A DNA stretch of 64,000 nt from Ruegeria sp. TM1040 (GCF_000014065.1 NC_008044.1:581501-645500); one strand, 5' to 3'; shown: positions 37,856 to 47,423, counted from the first letter of the stretch. Notes: a model not told the origin generated them from the letters alone. Made by a program: numbers and translations.

Positions 37856-38311
37856 TTAAACGGGTAGGGGACTATCACCTTTTAACTGTGCCATTACGAT
37901 CTGACTGTGGACCCGTCCAACTGCCGGATGCGGAAGAATAATCTCGTGAAGCAGCGTATTTAATTCTTGTAGATCATGACAGTAAACGCGCAGCAGGTAG
38001 TCGGCCTCTCCGGTCATCGTCCAGGCGGAAGTGATTTCCGGACGATTTGAAACCAATCGCGCAAAGCTTGCAGCATTATCGGGGCCGTGACTGTGCAGAT
38101 GCACCTGAACAAAACACTGCACAGCAAGCCCGAGCTTTGAAGGATCAAGGCGCGCGACGTAGTTTTGGATGAAGCCATCTTCTTCCAGGCGTTGGCGCCT
38201 GCGTCCGGCCTGGCTGGCAGAGAGATTGAGCACATCTCCGAGCTCCTGTGCGGTGGCCTGAGCGTTCTTCTGAAGTTGTGCGAGCAGTTTGATGTCTGTT
38301 GCGTCAAGCAT
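37856..38311 (-). CDS. Lrp/AsnC-family transcriptional regulator
   Basis: Protein of 151 residues: N-terminal helix-turn-helix (LDATDIKLLAQLQKNAQATA, ELGDVLNLSASQAGRRRQRL) and C-terminal RAM ligand domain (residues about 65-145). Divergent from hpd, so it probably senses an aromatic amino acid or keto acid and controls tyrosine breakdown. ATG 38311 has GGGGGA about 8 nt upstream; the ATG at 38329 has no ribosome site. Confidence 0.9.
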   Translation of the reverse strand: MLDATDIKLLAQLQKNAQATAQELGDVLNLSASQAGRRRQRLEEDGFIQNYVARLDPSKLGLAVQCFVQVHLHSHGPDNAASFARLVSNRPEITSAWTMTGEADYLLRVYCHDLQELNTLLHEIILPHPAVGRVHSQIVMAQLKGDSPLPV

Positions 38312-38449
38312 GCGTGAATCCCCCGTCATTTGGGGAAACTATGCGTCAAATATGTATGATTGGAAAGAATGGACGGTGATGTTGCGCAGAATAAGCACAT
38401 TATGTGCGGTACACTCGGTCAAACGCAGCAAGCAACGCAGGAGATACGC

Positions 38450-39550
38450 ATGGGACCTTTCCCTCATGATGCCCCCAAATCGGTGATCAGCGCTGAGAAC
38501 CCGGCCGGAACCGATGGATTTGAATTTGTAGAGTTTGCCAGCCCGAACCCCGAAGAACTGCGCGAGCTCTTTGCCAAGATGGGGTACGAGTTGGTCGGAC
38601 GTCACAAGACCAAGCCGGGTATCGAGCTTTGGCAGCAGGGGGACATCACCTACATCCTCAATGCCGAGAAAGGCTCTTTTGCGGAAAAGTTCGTTGAACT
38701 TCACGGCCCCTGTGCCCCCTCGATGGGCTGGCGTGTGGTCGATGCGCAAAAGGCGTTTGAGCACGCGGTGGCCAAGGGGGCGGAGCCCTATGAAGGCGAT
38801 GACAAAACAATGGATGTGCCTGCAATCAAAGGGATTGGCGGCTCGCTCATCTACTTCATCGACCAGTATTACGACACCTCGCCCTATAACGAGGAATTCG
38901 AGTGGCTGAAGCAGTCCAAACCGCGCGGCGTCGGTTTTTATTACCTCGATCACCTCACGCACAATGTCTTCAAAGGCAACATGGACAAGTGGTTCCACTT
39001 TTATGGCGACCTGTTCAACTTCAAGGAAATCCGGTTCTTTGACATTCAGGGCAAGTATACCGGCCTCTTCAGCCGTGCCTTGACCTCGCCTTGCGGCCGC
39101 ATTCGCATTCCGATCAACGAGGACCGTGGCGAGACCGGGCAGATCGTTGCCTATCTCAAGAAGTACAATGGCGAAGGCATCCAGCACATCGCTGTGGGCG
39201 CGCGTGACATCTATGATGCCACTGACGAGATCTCCGAACGTGGCATCCAGTTCATGCCGGCCCCGCCTGCAACCTATTACGACATGAGCCACGACCGTGT
39301 CCAAGGCCACGAAGAGCCGCTGGATCGTATGAAAAAGCACGGCATCCTCATCGACGGCGAAGGCGTGGTGGACGGGGGCGAGACACGCATCCTGCTGCAG
39401 ATCTTCTCAAAAACGGTGATCGGGCCGATCTTCTTTGAGTTCATCCAGCGCAAAGGCGATGACGGCTTTGGCGAGGGCAACTTCAAGGCGCTCTTTGAAT
39501 CGATCGAACAGGAGCAAATCAACAACGGTGAAATCTCCGCTGCCGAGTGA
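38450..39550 (+). CDS. hpd: 4-hydroxyphenylpyruvate dioxygenase
   Basis: Protein of 366 residues converting 4-hydroxyphenylpyruvate to homogentisate in tyrosine breakdown. The Fe(II) ligands lie in DHLTHNV (near residue 172), GIQHIAVGA and FFEFIQRKG near the end; two vicinal-oxygen-chelate domains are evident. ATG 38450 has AGGAG 7 nt upstream, while the frame opens earlier at 38360 without a site. No hmgA or fumarylacetoacetase gene follows here. Confidence 0.95.
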   Translation: MGPFPHDAPKSVISAENPAGTDGFEFVEFASPNPEELRELFAKMGYELVGRHKTKPGIELWQQGDITYILNAEKGSFAEKFVELHGPCAPSMGWRVVDAQKAFEHAVAKGAEPYEGDDKTMDVPAIKGIGGSLIYFIDQYYDTSPYNEEFEWLKQSKPRGVGFYYLDHLTHNVFKGNMDKWFHFYGDLFNFKEIRFFDIQGKYTGLFSRALTSPCGRIRIPINEDRGETGQIVAYLKKYNGEGIQHIAVGARDIYDATDEISERGIQFMPAPPATYYDMSHDRVQGHEEPLDRMKKHGILIDGEGVVDGGETRILLQIFSKTVIGPIFFEFIQRKGDDGFGEGNFKALFESIEQEQINNGEISAAE

Positions 39551-39602
39551 TGAGATCTGAGGCGGTGTCGCATGGCGGCGCCGCCCCTTGAATACAAAAG
39601 AG

Positions 39603-39628
39603 AAAGCCGGGCAATTTGCCCGGCTTTT
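39603..39628. terminator. Bidirectional terminator between hpd and the GspL-like gene
   Basis: Perfect arms AAAGCCGGGCA (39603-39613) and TGCCCGGCTTT (39617-39627), followed by T4 on the plus strand; on the minus strand the stem is followed by TTTCTCTTTT. It lies between two convergent genes. Confidence 0.85.
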
Positions 39629-39674
39629 GCGTTCACTTCAGGAACGTTGCGCCCTCAAGTGGTGCGCCGGAATA

Positions 39675-42308
39675 TCAGCCGTTTGGCAGGTTGAGTACCG
39701 TGTTCCGACTGCCTTTTTGATACTGCAACTGGCTGTCACCGATCGCGACGATTCGACCGCCGTCGATGCGGTCGCCCACTTTGACTTTCACATAGCGGCC
39801 AGACGGCAGGCGCACCAAGGCGCGCCGGTCGGAAGGCTTGCCATAGACGCCAATGAGATTGAGACGCCGCAGGTTGAGCGCCCGCTGGGTGGTCGCCTGG
39901 CGGGCAACCGACGCCGAAGACGGGATGGCCGGTGTCACCGCTGCAGACGCAACGGTTGCGCTGGAGCTTTGATCGGGCGCCTGTTGCTGGCGACGCTGGG
40001 CGCGGTCCACGATATTTGCAAAATTGGTCGGGCGTGCCCGTGGCTGCGGGGCGCTCGCCACGGCCAAAGCCGTAGCAGGCTGGCTTTCCTGTGCTTCTGT
40101 CTTGAGGCTGTCAGGCCGCAGCTTTGGGCGCTTTGACAGAAGTTCAGAGCGCACCACGCCACCCAATTGCGCGCGCTCAGCCTGTTCTACCAGGTCGTTG
40201 GGGCGCGTACGGGGGCGGACTTGTTGCAACAACGCGAGGCGCTCTGCTTCTTCTGCAGCGGCCAACACGCGTTCCGTGGGCCTATCTGGCGTGGGTGGCG
40301 GCACTTTGACCGGGCGACCGGCATAGATCATGATCCCGTCGGGATTGAGGGTGCCATCCGGGCTCGCCACGACCAATCCCCGGTCATCAAAGTCGAACTG
40401 GCGTCCGGCTTCTGTGGGGCTTGAGACCGCACCAAAGGGCGTGTCTGTCTCGAATGCGTCGGGCGCAGGCAGGGCAATTGCATCCTGGGACAATTCGGTA
40501 TTATCGATGGAGGCCACATAGACGTTGTCGAGGCTGATCAGCGCGGGCACGTCTGCAATGTCGGGAACCTGTTGCCAGATCCCGGTGGCGGCATACTGTG
40601 CAGCCTGTTCAAGCTCCGACGGGGCCTCCTGGAGCAAATCTGTTGGTTGATCCTCTGGCACGACCCCATCCGCGAGCGCCTCCGGGTCGATCTCGGCGCT
40701 GTCGTCAAAGACCGCTGCCTCATCGTCGATGGGGGCGAGGGCCGTTTCAGAAGTCCCAGACGTGATGTCTTGCGGCGCGGGCAGGGAGGCAATGATCAGA
40801 TCCTGCCCGTCCAACGGGGCGGCTTCATCGACCACGGGGGCGCCGAGCGCTTCGAGGACAGCAGCGTCGGTCTCGGTCAGCGTGTCAGCAGCCAGCTCGC
40901 CGGGCGCTGGACCCGTCTCTGCCCCTGTCGCGACTGTGCGCGCTGGCGCGGAGGGCAGGTTGAGACCCAGACCGCCTTGTGCGGTTGTGGTCAGCTCCTT
41001 GTTGGCATCCAGAGCCGCATCAGGGGCGGCCAGAACCGGTGTGGCGACCGGGTCCTCGGTCTCAATCAGGTCGGCGCGCTTGAGGTCTGACCAGAGATTT
41101 GGCAACTCCTGAACGACGGCCCAGGCCCCAATGGCCGAAACCGCAGCAAGACCTGCGGCCAAAAGGCCGATCCGACCAGAGCGCGCCCGCATGGGCCGCG
41201 CTTGCGGTGTTTGCAGCTGCTCCGGCGCAGGCCCCGAGACCGGTTGCGCGATTGCGCTCGGGCTCGGCTTTGGCGGCGCCGAGGTCGTGTGGGCCAGAAC
41301 AGGCGTCGGCAAGGCGAGGCTCGGGGCGGCAGGTACCGACGAGGTCGCAAGGGCCACGCCGGTTTTTGCGGTCGTGGCACTTGGCGCTTTGGGTGCAGCG
41401 GGTTCTGAAGTGCCTGCTGACTTGGGAGTCACAGAAGGCGCTTTGGGCGCAGTGGTCTTTGTGCTGGTTACTTCAAGCTTCGCACGGCTGCGGCGGGAAC
41501 TGAAACCAACCGCCGGACCGATGTCCTCGGGCTCTTCCGCGGAAGTGCTCTCGGCGCTCTGCGCAGCGGTCTCGTCCTCGGTGTCAGCGAGTTTGGTGTC
41601 GGTGCTATCGTCGGTAGACGGCGCAGCCTCTTCTGGTGAAGCATCAAGGACTGGTGGCGCAGCGGGCAAGATGATCGGGGCATCGCTGCGCGGTGCGAGA
41701 TCATCATCTGCCGCACTCTCGGGATAGAGATCGGGCTCCTCTGCGGTATCGCCCTTCGCAACTGCGGGATCAGCCGGCGGCGGCACTTCGACGACGGCAA
41801 TGCCGTCGGGCTCGACCGTGAGATGACGCGCAGAGCGTGCAGTGCCAAAGAAAGGCTCGCCGAGATAGGCGGCATCTTCGGGTGCGGCCACGAAGCTCAC
41901 CGGCGCAAATCCATGCTCGGTTGCAAAACTCTCGGCCTCGTCCAGAGTGACAAGCGCAACTGCCGCCACATGGGTGATTGCACCATCAACGCTGATGTCA
42001 AAGGCGAGTTCATCCACCTTGTAGGGGGTGGCGCCCTCAAGTGCGGCGCGTGCCGCACTGATGCGCGCATCATGGGACAACTCGCCCGTCTCAAGGCTCA
42101 GGTAGCGGATTTGGCTGTCCGGCAATACCAGCTTTGCATGGAGCGGCGCTTCGGAGAGGGCCAGCGCCTCTGCGCGCAGCTTTGCAAGCTGCTCTGGCAG
42201 ATCTTTGGCGTCAGGCGAGACCGACCCCAAACGATACCATCCTCCCGCGCCACGGGTCAGCACGGTTATGCCATCAAACGAAAGAGAGAGCGCGAACTCT
42301 GGTTTCAT
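39675..42308 (-). CDS. Large membrane protein resembling a GspL/PilM + GspC/PilP fusion
   Basis: Protein of 877 residues. Residues 1-150 look like an actin-like PilM/GspL cytoplasmic domain (FALSLSFDGITVL, VLPDSQIRYLSLETGE, ARAALEGATPYKVDELAFD). Residues 150-375 are an acidic then Ala/Pro-rich linker. One membrane helix lies near 378-400 (RIGLLAAGLAAVSAIGAW). A long acidic periplasmic linker follows, and the end (about 815-877: LNLIGVYGKPSDRRALVRLP, GRYVKVKVGDRIDGGRI) matches the PilP/GspC homology fold. No pilus or secretion genes are adjacent. The first start (42308) fits the domain. Function is inferred from architecture only. Confidence 0.75.
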   Translation of the reverse strand: MKPEFALSLSFDGITVLTRGAGGWYRLGSVSPDAKDLPEQLAKLRAEALALSEAPLHAKLVLPDSQIRYLSLETGELSHDARISAARAALEGATPYKVDELAFDISVDGAITHVAAVALVTLDEAESFATEHGFAPVSFVAAPEDAAYLGEPFFGTARSARHLTVEPDGIAVVEVPPPADPAVAKGDTAEEPDLYPESAADDDLAPRSDAPIILPAAPPVLDASPEEAAPSTDDSTDTKLADTEDETAAQSAESTSAEEPEDIGPAVGFSSRRSRAKLEVTSTKTTAPKAPSVTPKSAGTSEPAAPKAPSATTAKTGVALATSSVPAAPSLALPTPVLAHTTSAPPKPSPSAIAQPVSGPAPEQLQTPQARPMRARSGRIGLLAAGLAAVSAIGAWAVVQELPNLWSDLKRADLIETEDPVATPVLAAPDAALDANKELTTTAQGGLGLNLPSAPARTVATGAETGPAPGELAADTLTETDAAVLEALGAPVVDEAAPLDGQDLIIASLPAPQDITSGTSETALAPIDDEAAVFDDSAEIDPEALADGVVPEDQPTDLLQEAPSELEQAAQYAATGIWQQVPDIADVPALISLDNVYVASIDNTELSQDAIALPAPDAFETDTPFGAVSSPTEAGRQFDFDDRGLVVASPDGTLNPDGIMIYAGRPVKVPPPTPDRPTERVLAAAEEAERLALLQQVRPRTRPNDLVEQAERAQLGGVVRSELLSKRPKLRPDSLKTEAQESQPATALAVASAPQPRARPTNFANIVDRAQRRQQQAPDQSSSATVASAAVTPAIPSSASVARQATTQRALNLRRLNLIGVYGKPSDRRALVRLPSGRYVKVKVGDRIDGGRIVAIGDSQLQYQKGSRNTVLNLPNG

Positions 42309-42562
42309 CAGGTCATCAGGGTCTTTTGTCTGCGCGCCTCATCCTGTGGCGCCAAGATCCCTCGGTGAGGGGACATTCGCGAAAACCATTCACGACCTAC
42401 CCTAAAGCACCGAGGCCTCCCGCGCCGGGACGCCGTTATCACTGTGTAAAGCATAGAGCAGGAACCCGCCGAGTGGAAGCAAAAGCGCAACATCACCCCT
42501 TGCGCGCGAGGATTTGCCGCTCCCATCTAGGCGTATAGTCAGACATAGATTGAGGACTTCTG

Positions 42563-43279
42563 ATGTTGAAATCAAAAACCGCTGCATTGATGCTGGCAAG
42601 CGCCGTTGCCTTGACCCCTCTGTCCCTTGGCGCAGAAGAATTGCGCCAGATCCATGTCACAGGGGAAGCCACATCGGAGGTCACGCCTGATCGGGCCCAT
42701 ATCACCCTTGGCGTACGCGTCGAGGCCAAGGACGCCGGTGCCGCCATGGAACAGGTCTCCCAGCGTATGCAGGAGGTGACGGCGCGCCTCGGCGACAGTG
42801 GCATCGCAGCGCAGGATATGCAGACAGAGCAGGTGTCCTTGCATCCGGTTTGGAACCAGGTGACGCGAGATGGCGATCAGATGCGTGAGGTCACCGGTTT
42901 TGAGGCGTCAAACCTTTTGCGTGTTACCTTGCAGGATCTCGACGCGATGGGTGGGGTTCTTGATGATGTGCTCGCGGCGGGGGCCAATGAGTTTCGCGGT
43001 TTGACCTTCACCTACAGTGAGCGGGAAGCGGCTGAAAACCTTTTGCGCACAATGGCCTATGAGAACGCCTACCGGAAGGCGCAACAGCTTGCCGAAGCCT
43101 CCGGGATGGCCTTGGGGCCGGTGCGGGACATTCGAGATGGGGGCGCCTCGGGGGGGGCGCCTATGATGGCGATGGAGATGGCACGGTCGTCAGATATGCC
43201 GATTTCTCCGGGCGCGTTGAGCCTGCGTCACAGCGTGACCGTGACCTTTGATATCTCCGTGCCCGATGGCCCGAACTGA
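42563..43279 (+). CDS. Secreted SIMPL (DUF541) domain protein
   Basis: Protein of 238 residues with a Sec signal peptide (residues 1-24, cleavage near LSLGAEE) and one SIMPL domain: VTGEATSEVTPDRAHITLGV at the start of the domain and later YENAYRKAQQLAEASGMALG. SIMPL proteins are periplasmic or outer-membrane oligomers linked to oxidative stress and signalling; no enzyme activity is known. A promoter with TATAGT near 42533-42538 is plausible. Ends at a bidirectional terminator. Confidence 0.9.
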   Translation: MLKSKTAALMLASAVALTPLSLGAEELRQIHVTGEATSEVTPDRAHITLGVRVEAKDAGAAMEQVSQRMQEVTARLGDSGIAAQDMQTEQVSLHPVWNQVTRDGDQMREVTGFEASNLLRVTLQDLDAMGGVLDDVLAAGANEFRGLTFTYSEREAAENLLRTMAYENAYRKAQQLAEASGMALGPVRDIRDGGASGGAPMMAMEMARSSDMPISPGALSLRHSVTVTFDISVPDGPN

Positions 43280-43308
43280 TCCGAATTGAAGGGCTGTTGA
43301 TTTATGGA

Positions 43309-43336
43309 AAAAGGCCGGGGAATGCCCCGGCCTTTT
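43309..43336. terminator. Bidirectional terminator between the SIMPL gene and metY
   Basis: Perfect arms AAAAGGCCGGGG (43309-43320) and CCCCGGCCTTTT (43325-43336), loop AATG; T-runs on both strands. The two flanking genes converge. Confidence 0.9.
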
Positions 43337-43372
43337 GCAGTTTTCTAAGTCGTGTTTGACCGCGGTGACGGC

Positions 43373-44665
43373 TCAGCCGCAGGCCTTGGCCAGAGCTTGA
43401 TCGAGATCGCGGATCAAATCGTCTGCGTCCTCGATGCCGATGGACACACGCACCACATTGGGGCCAGCGCCCGCTGCTTCTTGCTGTTCGGGCGTAAGCT
43501 GGCGGTGAGTCGTGGACGCGGAATGGATGATGAGTGACCGGGTGTCGCCAAGATTGGCCACATGCGAGAAGATCTCGAGGCTGTCGACCAGTTTGACACA
43601 AGCGTCATAGCCGCCTTTGATGGCGACTGTGAACAGCCCGCCGGTGCCCTTGGGATAGCAACGCTGGGCGCGCTCGGCATATGGCGAGGAGGGGAGACCC
43701 GCATAGGTCACGTAATCCACGCGCGGGTCGTTTTCGAGCCAAGTCGCGACTTTCACAGCATTTTCCACATGGCGCTGCATCCGAAGCGACAGGGTCTCAA
43801 TGCCCATCAGGGTGTAATGTGCGGCTTGCGGGTTCATGGTCATGCCCAGATCACGCAGCCCGATGGCAATGCCGTGGAAGGTGAAGGCAAGATTGCCGAA
43901 GGTCTCGTGGAACTTGAGCCCGTGATAGGCGGGTTCCGGAGCTGAGAGCGAGGGGAACTTGTCGGAGGCGGACCAGTCGAACTTGCCCGAATCCACGATG
44001 CAGCCGCCGGTTACGGTACCATTGCCGGTGAGGTATTTGGTTGTGGAATGCACTACCAAGGTCGCGCCCTGGGAAATCGGCTGGCACAGGTAGGGCGTTG
44101 CAGAGGTGTTGTCGACGATCAGGGGCAGGCCTGCGGCATCTGCCACATCGGCGACCGCGCGGATGTCGGTGACATAGCCACCGGGGTTGGCAACGGACTC
44201 GCAGAAGACGGCCCGCGTGTCATCGTCGATCGCCTCGCGCAGCGCATCGAGATCGTCAAAATCAACAAATTTTGCGGACCAGCCGAAGCGTTTGATGGTC
44301 TGGCTGAACTGCGTCACCGTGCCCCCGTAAAGGCGGGTGGAGGCAACCACGTTCTTGCCGGGTCCCATCAGGGGGAACAGGGCCATGATCTGTGCGGCGT
44401 GCCCCGACGAGCAGCAGACCGCGCCGACACCACCCTCGAGCGTGGCGAGACGCTCTTGCAGGACCGCAACGGTCGGGTTGGTGAGGCGTGAATAGATGTA
44501 GCCTACTTCCTGCAGGTTAAAGAGCGCCGCCGCGTGGTCGGCGTCACGAAACACATAGGCAGTGGATTGATAGATCGGCGTCTGCCGCGCGCCGGTTGCC
44601 GGATCAGGGCGGGCGCCAGCGTGAATTTGTAGCGTATCAAAGCCATAGGTCGGGCTGTCGGACAT
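43373..44665 (-). CDS. metY: O-acetylhomoserine aminocarboxypropyltransferase (sulfhydrylase)
   Basis: PLP enzyme of 430 residues of the Cys/Met metabolism family, making homocysteine from O-acetylhomoserine and sulfide. The start MSDSPTYGFDTLQIHAGA, YSRLTNPTVAVLQERLA and the lysine motif HSTTKYLTGNG (Lys near residue 210) are typical, as is the length. ATG 44665 has GGGAGA 8-9 nt upstream; the frame's first ATG at 44740 is rejected. I looked for SAM-II and SAM-V aptamers in the leader and saw none. Confidence 0.93.
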   Translation of the reverse strand: MSDSPTYGFDTLQIHAGARPDPATGARQTPIYQSTAYVFRDADHAAALFNLQEVGYIYSRLTNPTVAVLQERLATLEGGVGAVCCSSGHAAQIMALFPLMGPGKNVVASTRLYGGTVTQFSQTIKRFGWSAKFVDFDDLDALREAIDDDTRAVFCESVANPGGYVTDIRAVADVADAAGLPLIVDNTSATPYLCQPISQGATLVVHSTTKYLTGNGTVTGGCIVDSGKFDWSASDKFPSLSAPEPAYHGLKFHETFGNLAFTFHGIAIGLRDLGMTMNPQAAHYTLMGIETLSLRMQRHVENAVKVATWLENDPRVDYVTYAGLPSSPYAERAQRCYPKGTGGLFTVAIKGGYDACVKLVDSLEIFSHVANLGDTRSLIIHSASTTHRQLTPEQQEAAGAGPNVVRVSIGIEDADDLIRDLDQALAKACG

Positions 44666-44815
44666 ATTGAAACTCTCCCATGTCGCAATCGGTCTGGTTA
44701 TGGCCACACCACACACCGGGCGCGGCGTCAGTGCAAGCAAAAGCCGGTAGAAGGATTCTCCGAATTTGGCCAGCGACAGAGGACATATGTTCTGACACGG
44801 GGTGCAAGTGCGCGT

Positions 44816-45805
44816 TCAGCGCATCCAGAGACCTGCGGATTTGATCCGGTTGCGGATGGCCTGCTCTTTGCGCGGGAGGTTGTGCTGGTCAAAGAGGGCG
44901 CGGACACGCTGACCTCTGCCCTGATAGACCATCCGTTTGATCGGCTCATAACCTTTAAGGACTTTCTTGAGCCAGTTTGGAGCGCAGACCTCCTCAAGCG
45001 TGGCGATCACCTTATCACGTTCGCGGGCATAAAGGAGCGGGAAGCTGCGATAGTGGCAGCTTTTGCTGCCATCCAGATGGCCTTGTGGCAGGCTGTCGCG
45101 CGCGCCACCAAAGGAGTGGATCACCAGCGGCAGGGCTATCTGATCGAGCCAGGGGTCGAGCGACTGGCCGATGAGGGCCGGCGGGAGATCATCGCGGATC
45201 GATAACGCGTATTCCAGAAACCGCGTCCCAAAGCGGTGCGGACAGGCGCCATAGAAATAGCCCGCATTAAAGTAGAGATAGCGTCTCCAATGTTCATCGG
45301 GTTGGGATAGATCGAGGCTGCTTTCGAAGTCCAACCCAAAACGCGCGTAGAGGCTGCGCCAGATTTCGGTATAGCCGGGACCGTAGAGCGTGGGCTTGGG
45401 CCAGGTGCCCTCGCGGCGTAGGCTTGCAGAGGGGCGGTCAAAGTCAAACGGGACGGCATCGATCTCGCCTGTGAGCAGCGTGTCCGTGTCAAAAAAGACA
45501 AAAGGCTCGCCTTCGGGCAGCACCGAGAGTGCTTCGATTTTGTTGCCATATGGATAAGCCTGACCGAAGTGGCGGCTCTCAAATGGGATTACCTCTGCCT
45601 CAAGACGCGCCAGTGCCTCGAGGACGCCACCGTTGCGGATCGTGGGGTTCGAGGTCCAAAGAGAGCCCGGCTCAGGCGTCGCGACGATCAGGCGACCTTC
45701 GAAGGCTGGGCTCTTCTGGCGCAGGGATGCCGCAAACAACAGTGCTTCGAACATCAGGCGACCGGACTGGCCGACAATGAGGATGTTAAAGACCTGCCGG
45801 GGCAT
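44816..45805 (-). CDS. GT-A-like glycosyltransferase family protein, uncharacterised
   Basis: Protein of 329 residues. FVFFDTDTLLTGEID near residues 100-114 looks like the DxD metal/nucleotide-sugar site of GT-A enzymes such as family 8, preceded by QAYPYGNKIEALSVLP and followed by FNAGYFYGACPH. No signal or membrane segment. Neighbour (98 nt) of the sulfotransferase-like gene in the same direction, so both may modify one surface glycan. Substrate unknown; not firmly placed in a family. Confidence 0.65.
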   Translation of the reverse strand: MPRQVFNILIVGQSGRLMFEALLFAASLRQKSPAFEGRLIVATPEPGSLWTSNPTIRNGGVLEALARLEAEVIPFESRHFGQAYPYGNKIEALSVLPEGEPFVFFDTDTLLTGEIDAVPFDFDRPSASLRREGTWPKPTLYGPGYTEIWRSLYARFGLDFESSLDLSQPDEHWRRYLYFNAGYFYGACPHRFGTRFLEYALSIRDDLPPALIGQSLDPWLDQIALPLVIHSFGGARDSLPQGHLDGSKSCHYRSFPLLYARERDKVIATLEEVCAPNWLKKVLKGYEPIKRMVYQGRGQRVRALFDQHNLPRKEQAIRNRIKSAGLWMR

Positions 45806-45903
45806 GACGCTCGCTTTGCAACCTAGGGAATTTGCCCGTTCTTCCTATCGCCGCACCTCGCGCGGGTAAACACCTTTGGTCGCTGCAACCGGCAGAGGGT
45901 CTA

Positions 45904-46779
45904 TCAGGGGCTGAGCAGGGTCACACCTGGGATCGCCTGCAATTGCGCGACATCAGCATCATAGGCTTGATCGATCCGCTCGATGAACTCCGGCGACCAG
46001 TCGGGGATATCCAGCTCTTCCTCGAGCTCTTCATCAAGGGCGAATTTGTCAAGGAAAGCGGCAAAGACCTTTCGCTTGTATACTTCGGTCATTTCAGGCC
46101 GATCATGGAGGTACTGACGCAGCAGCCGCATGCCCTCGCGGGTCATGATCGATGCCAGAAGATCCATGCCGCCTTTGACCTTGCTGTCGGGTTTGAGATG
46201 TCCCATCTCGCGCATGATTTGGGCCCAGAGGAACGGGGAATCTTCGTAACACCAGAGGGTAATTGGGATGTCGGGGACCGCTGTGCGGATGCGAGCCGCC
46301 ATTGCAGACCAGCGCAAATCCAGTGGATTCGTCTCGTTGAGGACTGCGTGCCGTCGTCCGGCGCCAGCCTTTTCCAGTAGCTTGGACAGAAAACTCACAG
46401 GGCTGCGAATGGCCATGTAGAGATGCAATTCGTCCTCTGGAAAAAGTGCCTGCAACGCCAGCAAGCGCTGCTCGGCCTCGGGGTAGAGGCGCTGGCCTTC
46501 CAGAGCGTCGCGCTGTGAGCCAAAGAAATGTGGATTGGACAGGATCACTCGCTCTGCGGTCTCTTCTTCGAGGATGGCATCCCACAGAAAGTCACGCGCG
46601 CCGGGGGCTGGGTCACCCTGCTGCGCCGCGGACATGCAGTCTTTGAGCAGGGTGCGGTATTTGGCCGGGCCGGGAACAGCGGTGCCGCGCGCAAGGAGGT
46701 CCTCCTTGTTGCGCAAGAGGGTCTTCATCAGCCGATCTTCTTCGGTGCCATGCGCGCCGGCATGTATGATGATCTGCAT
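45904..46779 (-). CDS. Sulfotransferase-like protein, uncharacterised
   Basis: Protein of 291 residues. The start MQIIIHAGAHGTEEDRLMKT has the layout of a sulfotransferase PAPS-binding loop (H-x-G-x-H-K-T-G-T-x) but lacks the usual K-T-G-T, so binding is doubtful. MAIRSPVSFLSKLLEKAGAG near residue 120 resembles the RDPxxRxxS-type 3'-phosphate motif in position. The C-terminus is acidic. It could be a degenerate sulfotransferase or an unrelated roseobacter family. Confidence 0.6.
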   Translation of the reverse strand: MQIIIHAGAHGTEEDRLMKTLLRNKEDLLARGTAVPGPAKYRTLLKDCMSAAQQGDPAPGARDFLWDAILEEETAERVILSNPHFFGSQRDALEGQRLYPEAEQRLLALQALFPEDELHLYMAIRSPVSFLSKLLEKAGAGRRHAVLNETNPLDLRWSAMAARIRTAVPDIPITLWCYEDSPFLWAQIMREMGHLKPDSKVKGGMDLLASIMTREGMRLLRQYLHDRPEMTEVYKRKVFAAFLDKFALDEELEEELDIPDWSPEFIERIDQAYDADVAQLQAIPGVTLLSP

Positions 46780-46888
46780 TTCTCTGACCCGTCCGCTCTT
46801 TGCCTCCTGCTATAGGTAAAGTGCGTCAAAGTTGCGGTCAAATCGCAACTTATCGGTGACGAGGTCGCTGATCGTCGCAGCGCAGAAG

Positions 46889-47332
46889 TTAGTCGAACTT
46901 GCGCGAGGGCGCCATCACCATGGCTTCTCCGACGAGCACCTTCTTGCCATCGACGATGCAGCGGCAATCCAGCTTTACCCTGCGCTTGTCGATCTGGATG
47001 TCGGTGACCTCGACTTCCGCATGCACCAGATCACCCGGTCGTACCGGGGCGAGAAACTTGAGATTCTGGCTCATGTAGATGGTGCCATGGCCCGGCAGTT
47101 GCTCGCCGATCACCGCAGAAATCAGGCCGGCGGTCAGCATGCCATGCGCTATACGCCCGTGAAACATGGTGTCTTGCGCGTAGTCTTCGTCCAGGTGCAC
47201 GGGATTTCTATCGGTGGAGACCTCAGCAAACATTTCAATGTCACGGTCGGTCACCTGTTTGCGCAGATAGCGCGTCATACCCATCTCGATGTCCTCGATG
47301 CAGATGGTACCGCGGGGGAAATTGTCGAGCAT
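46889..47332 (-). CDS. MaoC-family (R)-specific enoyl-CoA hydratase-like protein
   Basis: Single hot-dog domain of 147 residues. The catalytic block is STDRNPVHLDEDYAQ with GRIAHGMLTAGL (about residues 45-75), as in PhaJ-type hydratases that hydrate trans-2-enoyl-CoA. It may feed fatty-acid intermediates to polyhydroxyalkanoate synthesis, but no pha genes are near. AGGAG lies 7 nt before the ATG; a sigma70-like promoter is seen upstream. Confidence 0.9.
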   Translation of the reverse strand: MLDNFPRGTICIEDIEMGMTRYLRKQVTDRDIEMFAEVSTDRNPVHLDEDYAQDTMFHGRIAHGMLTAGLISAVIGEQLPGHGTIYMSQNLKFLAPVRPGDLVHAEVEVTDIQIDKRRVKLDCRCIVDGKKVLVGEAMVMAPSRKFD

Positions 47333-47395
47333 CTGAGTCTCCTGCCTGCATTGAGAGAGTAATAATAATCACTATTTGCGATCATATGAGAAATT

Positions 47396-47423
47396 AAATT
47401 ACTTCGCAGTTGCAGAAAGTCAA
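47396..47423 (-). promoter_or_regulatory. Probable sigma70 promoter of the MaoC gene
   Basis: On the minus strand TTGACT (47423-47418), 16 nt, then TAATTT (47401-47396), in an AT-rich tract about 65 nt upstream of the MaoC start. Spacing and composition fit a housekeeping promoter. Confidence 0.45.

Noticed and set aside
44666-44815. SAM riboswitch (SAM-II or SAM-V) in front of metY
   Set aside because: Such aptamers are common before met genes in Alphaproteobacteria, but I could not find the conserved core motifs here.
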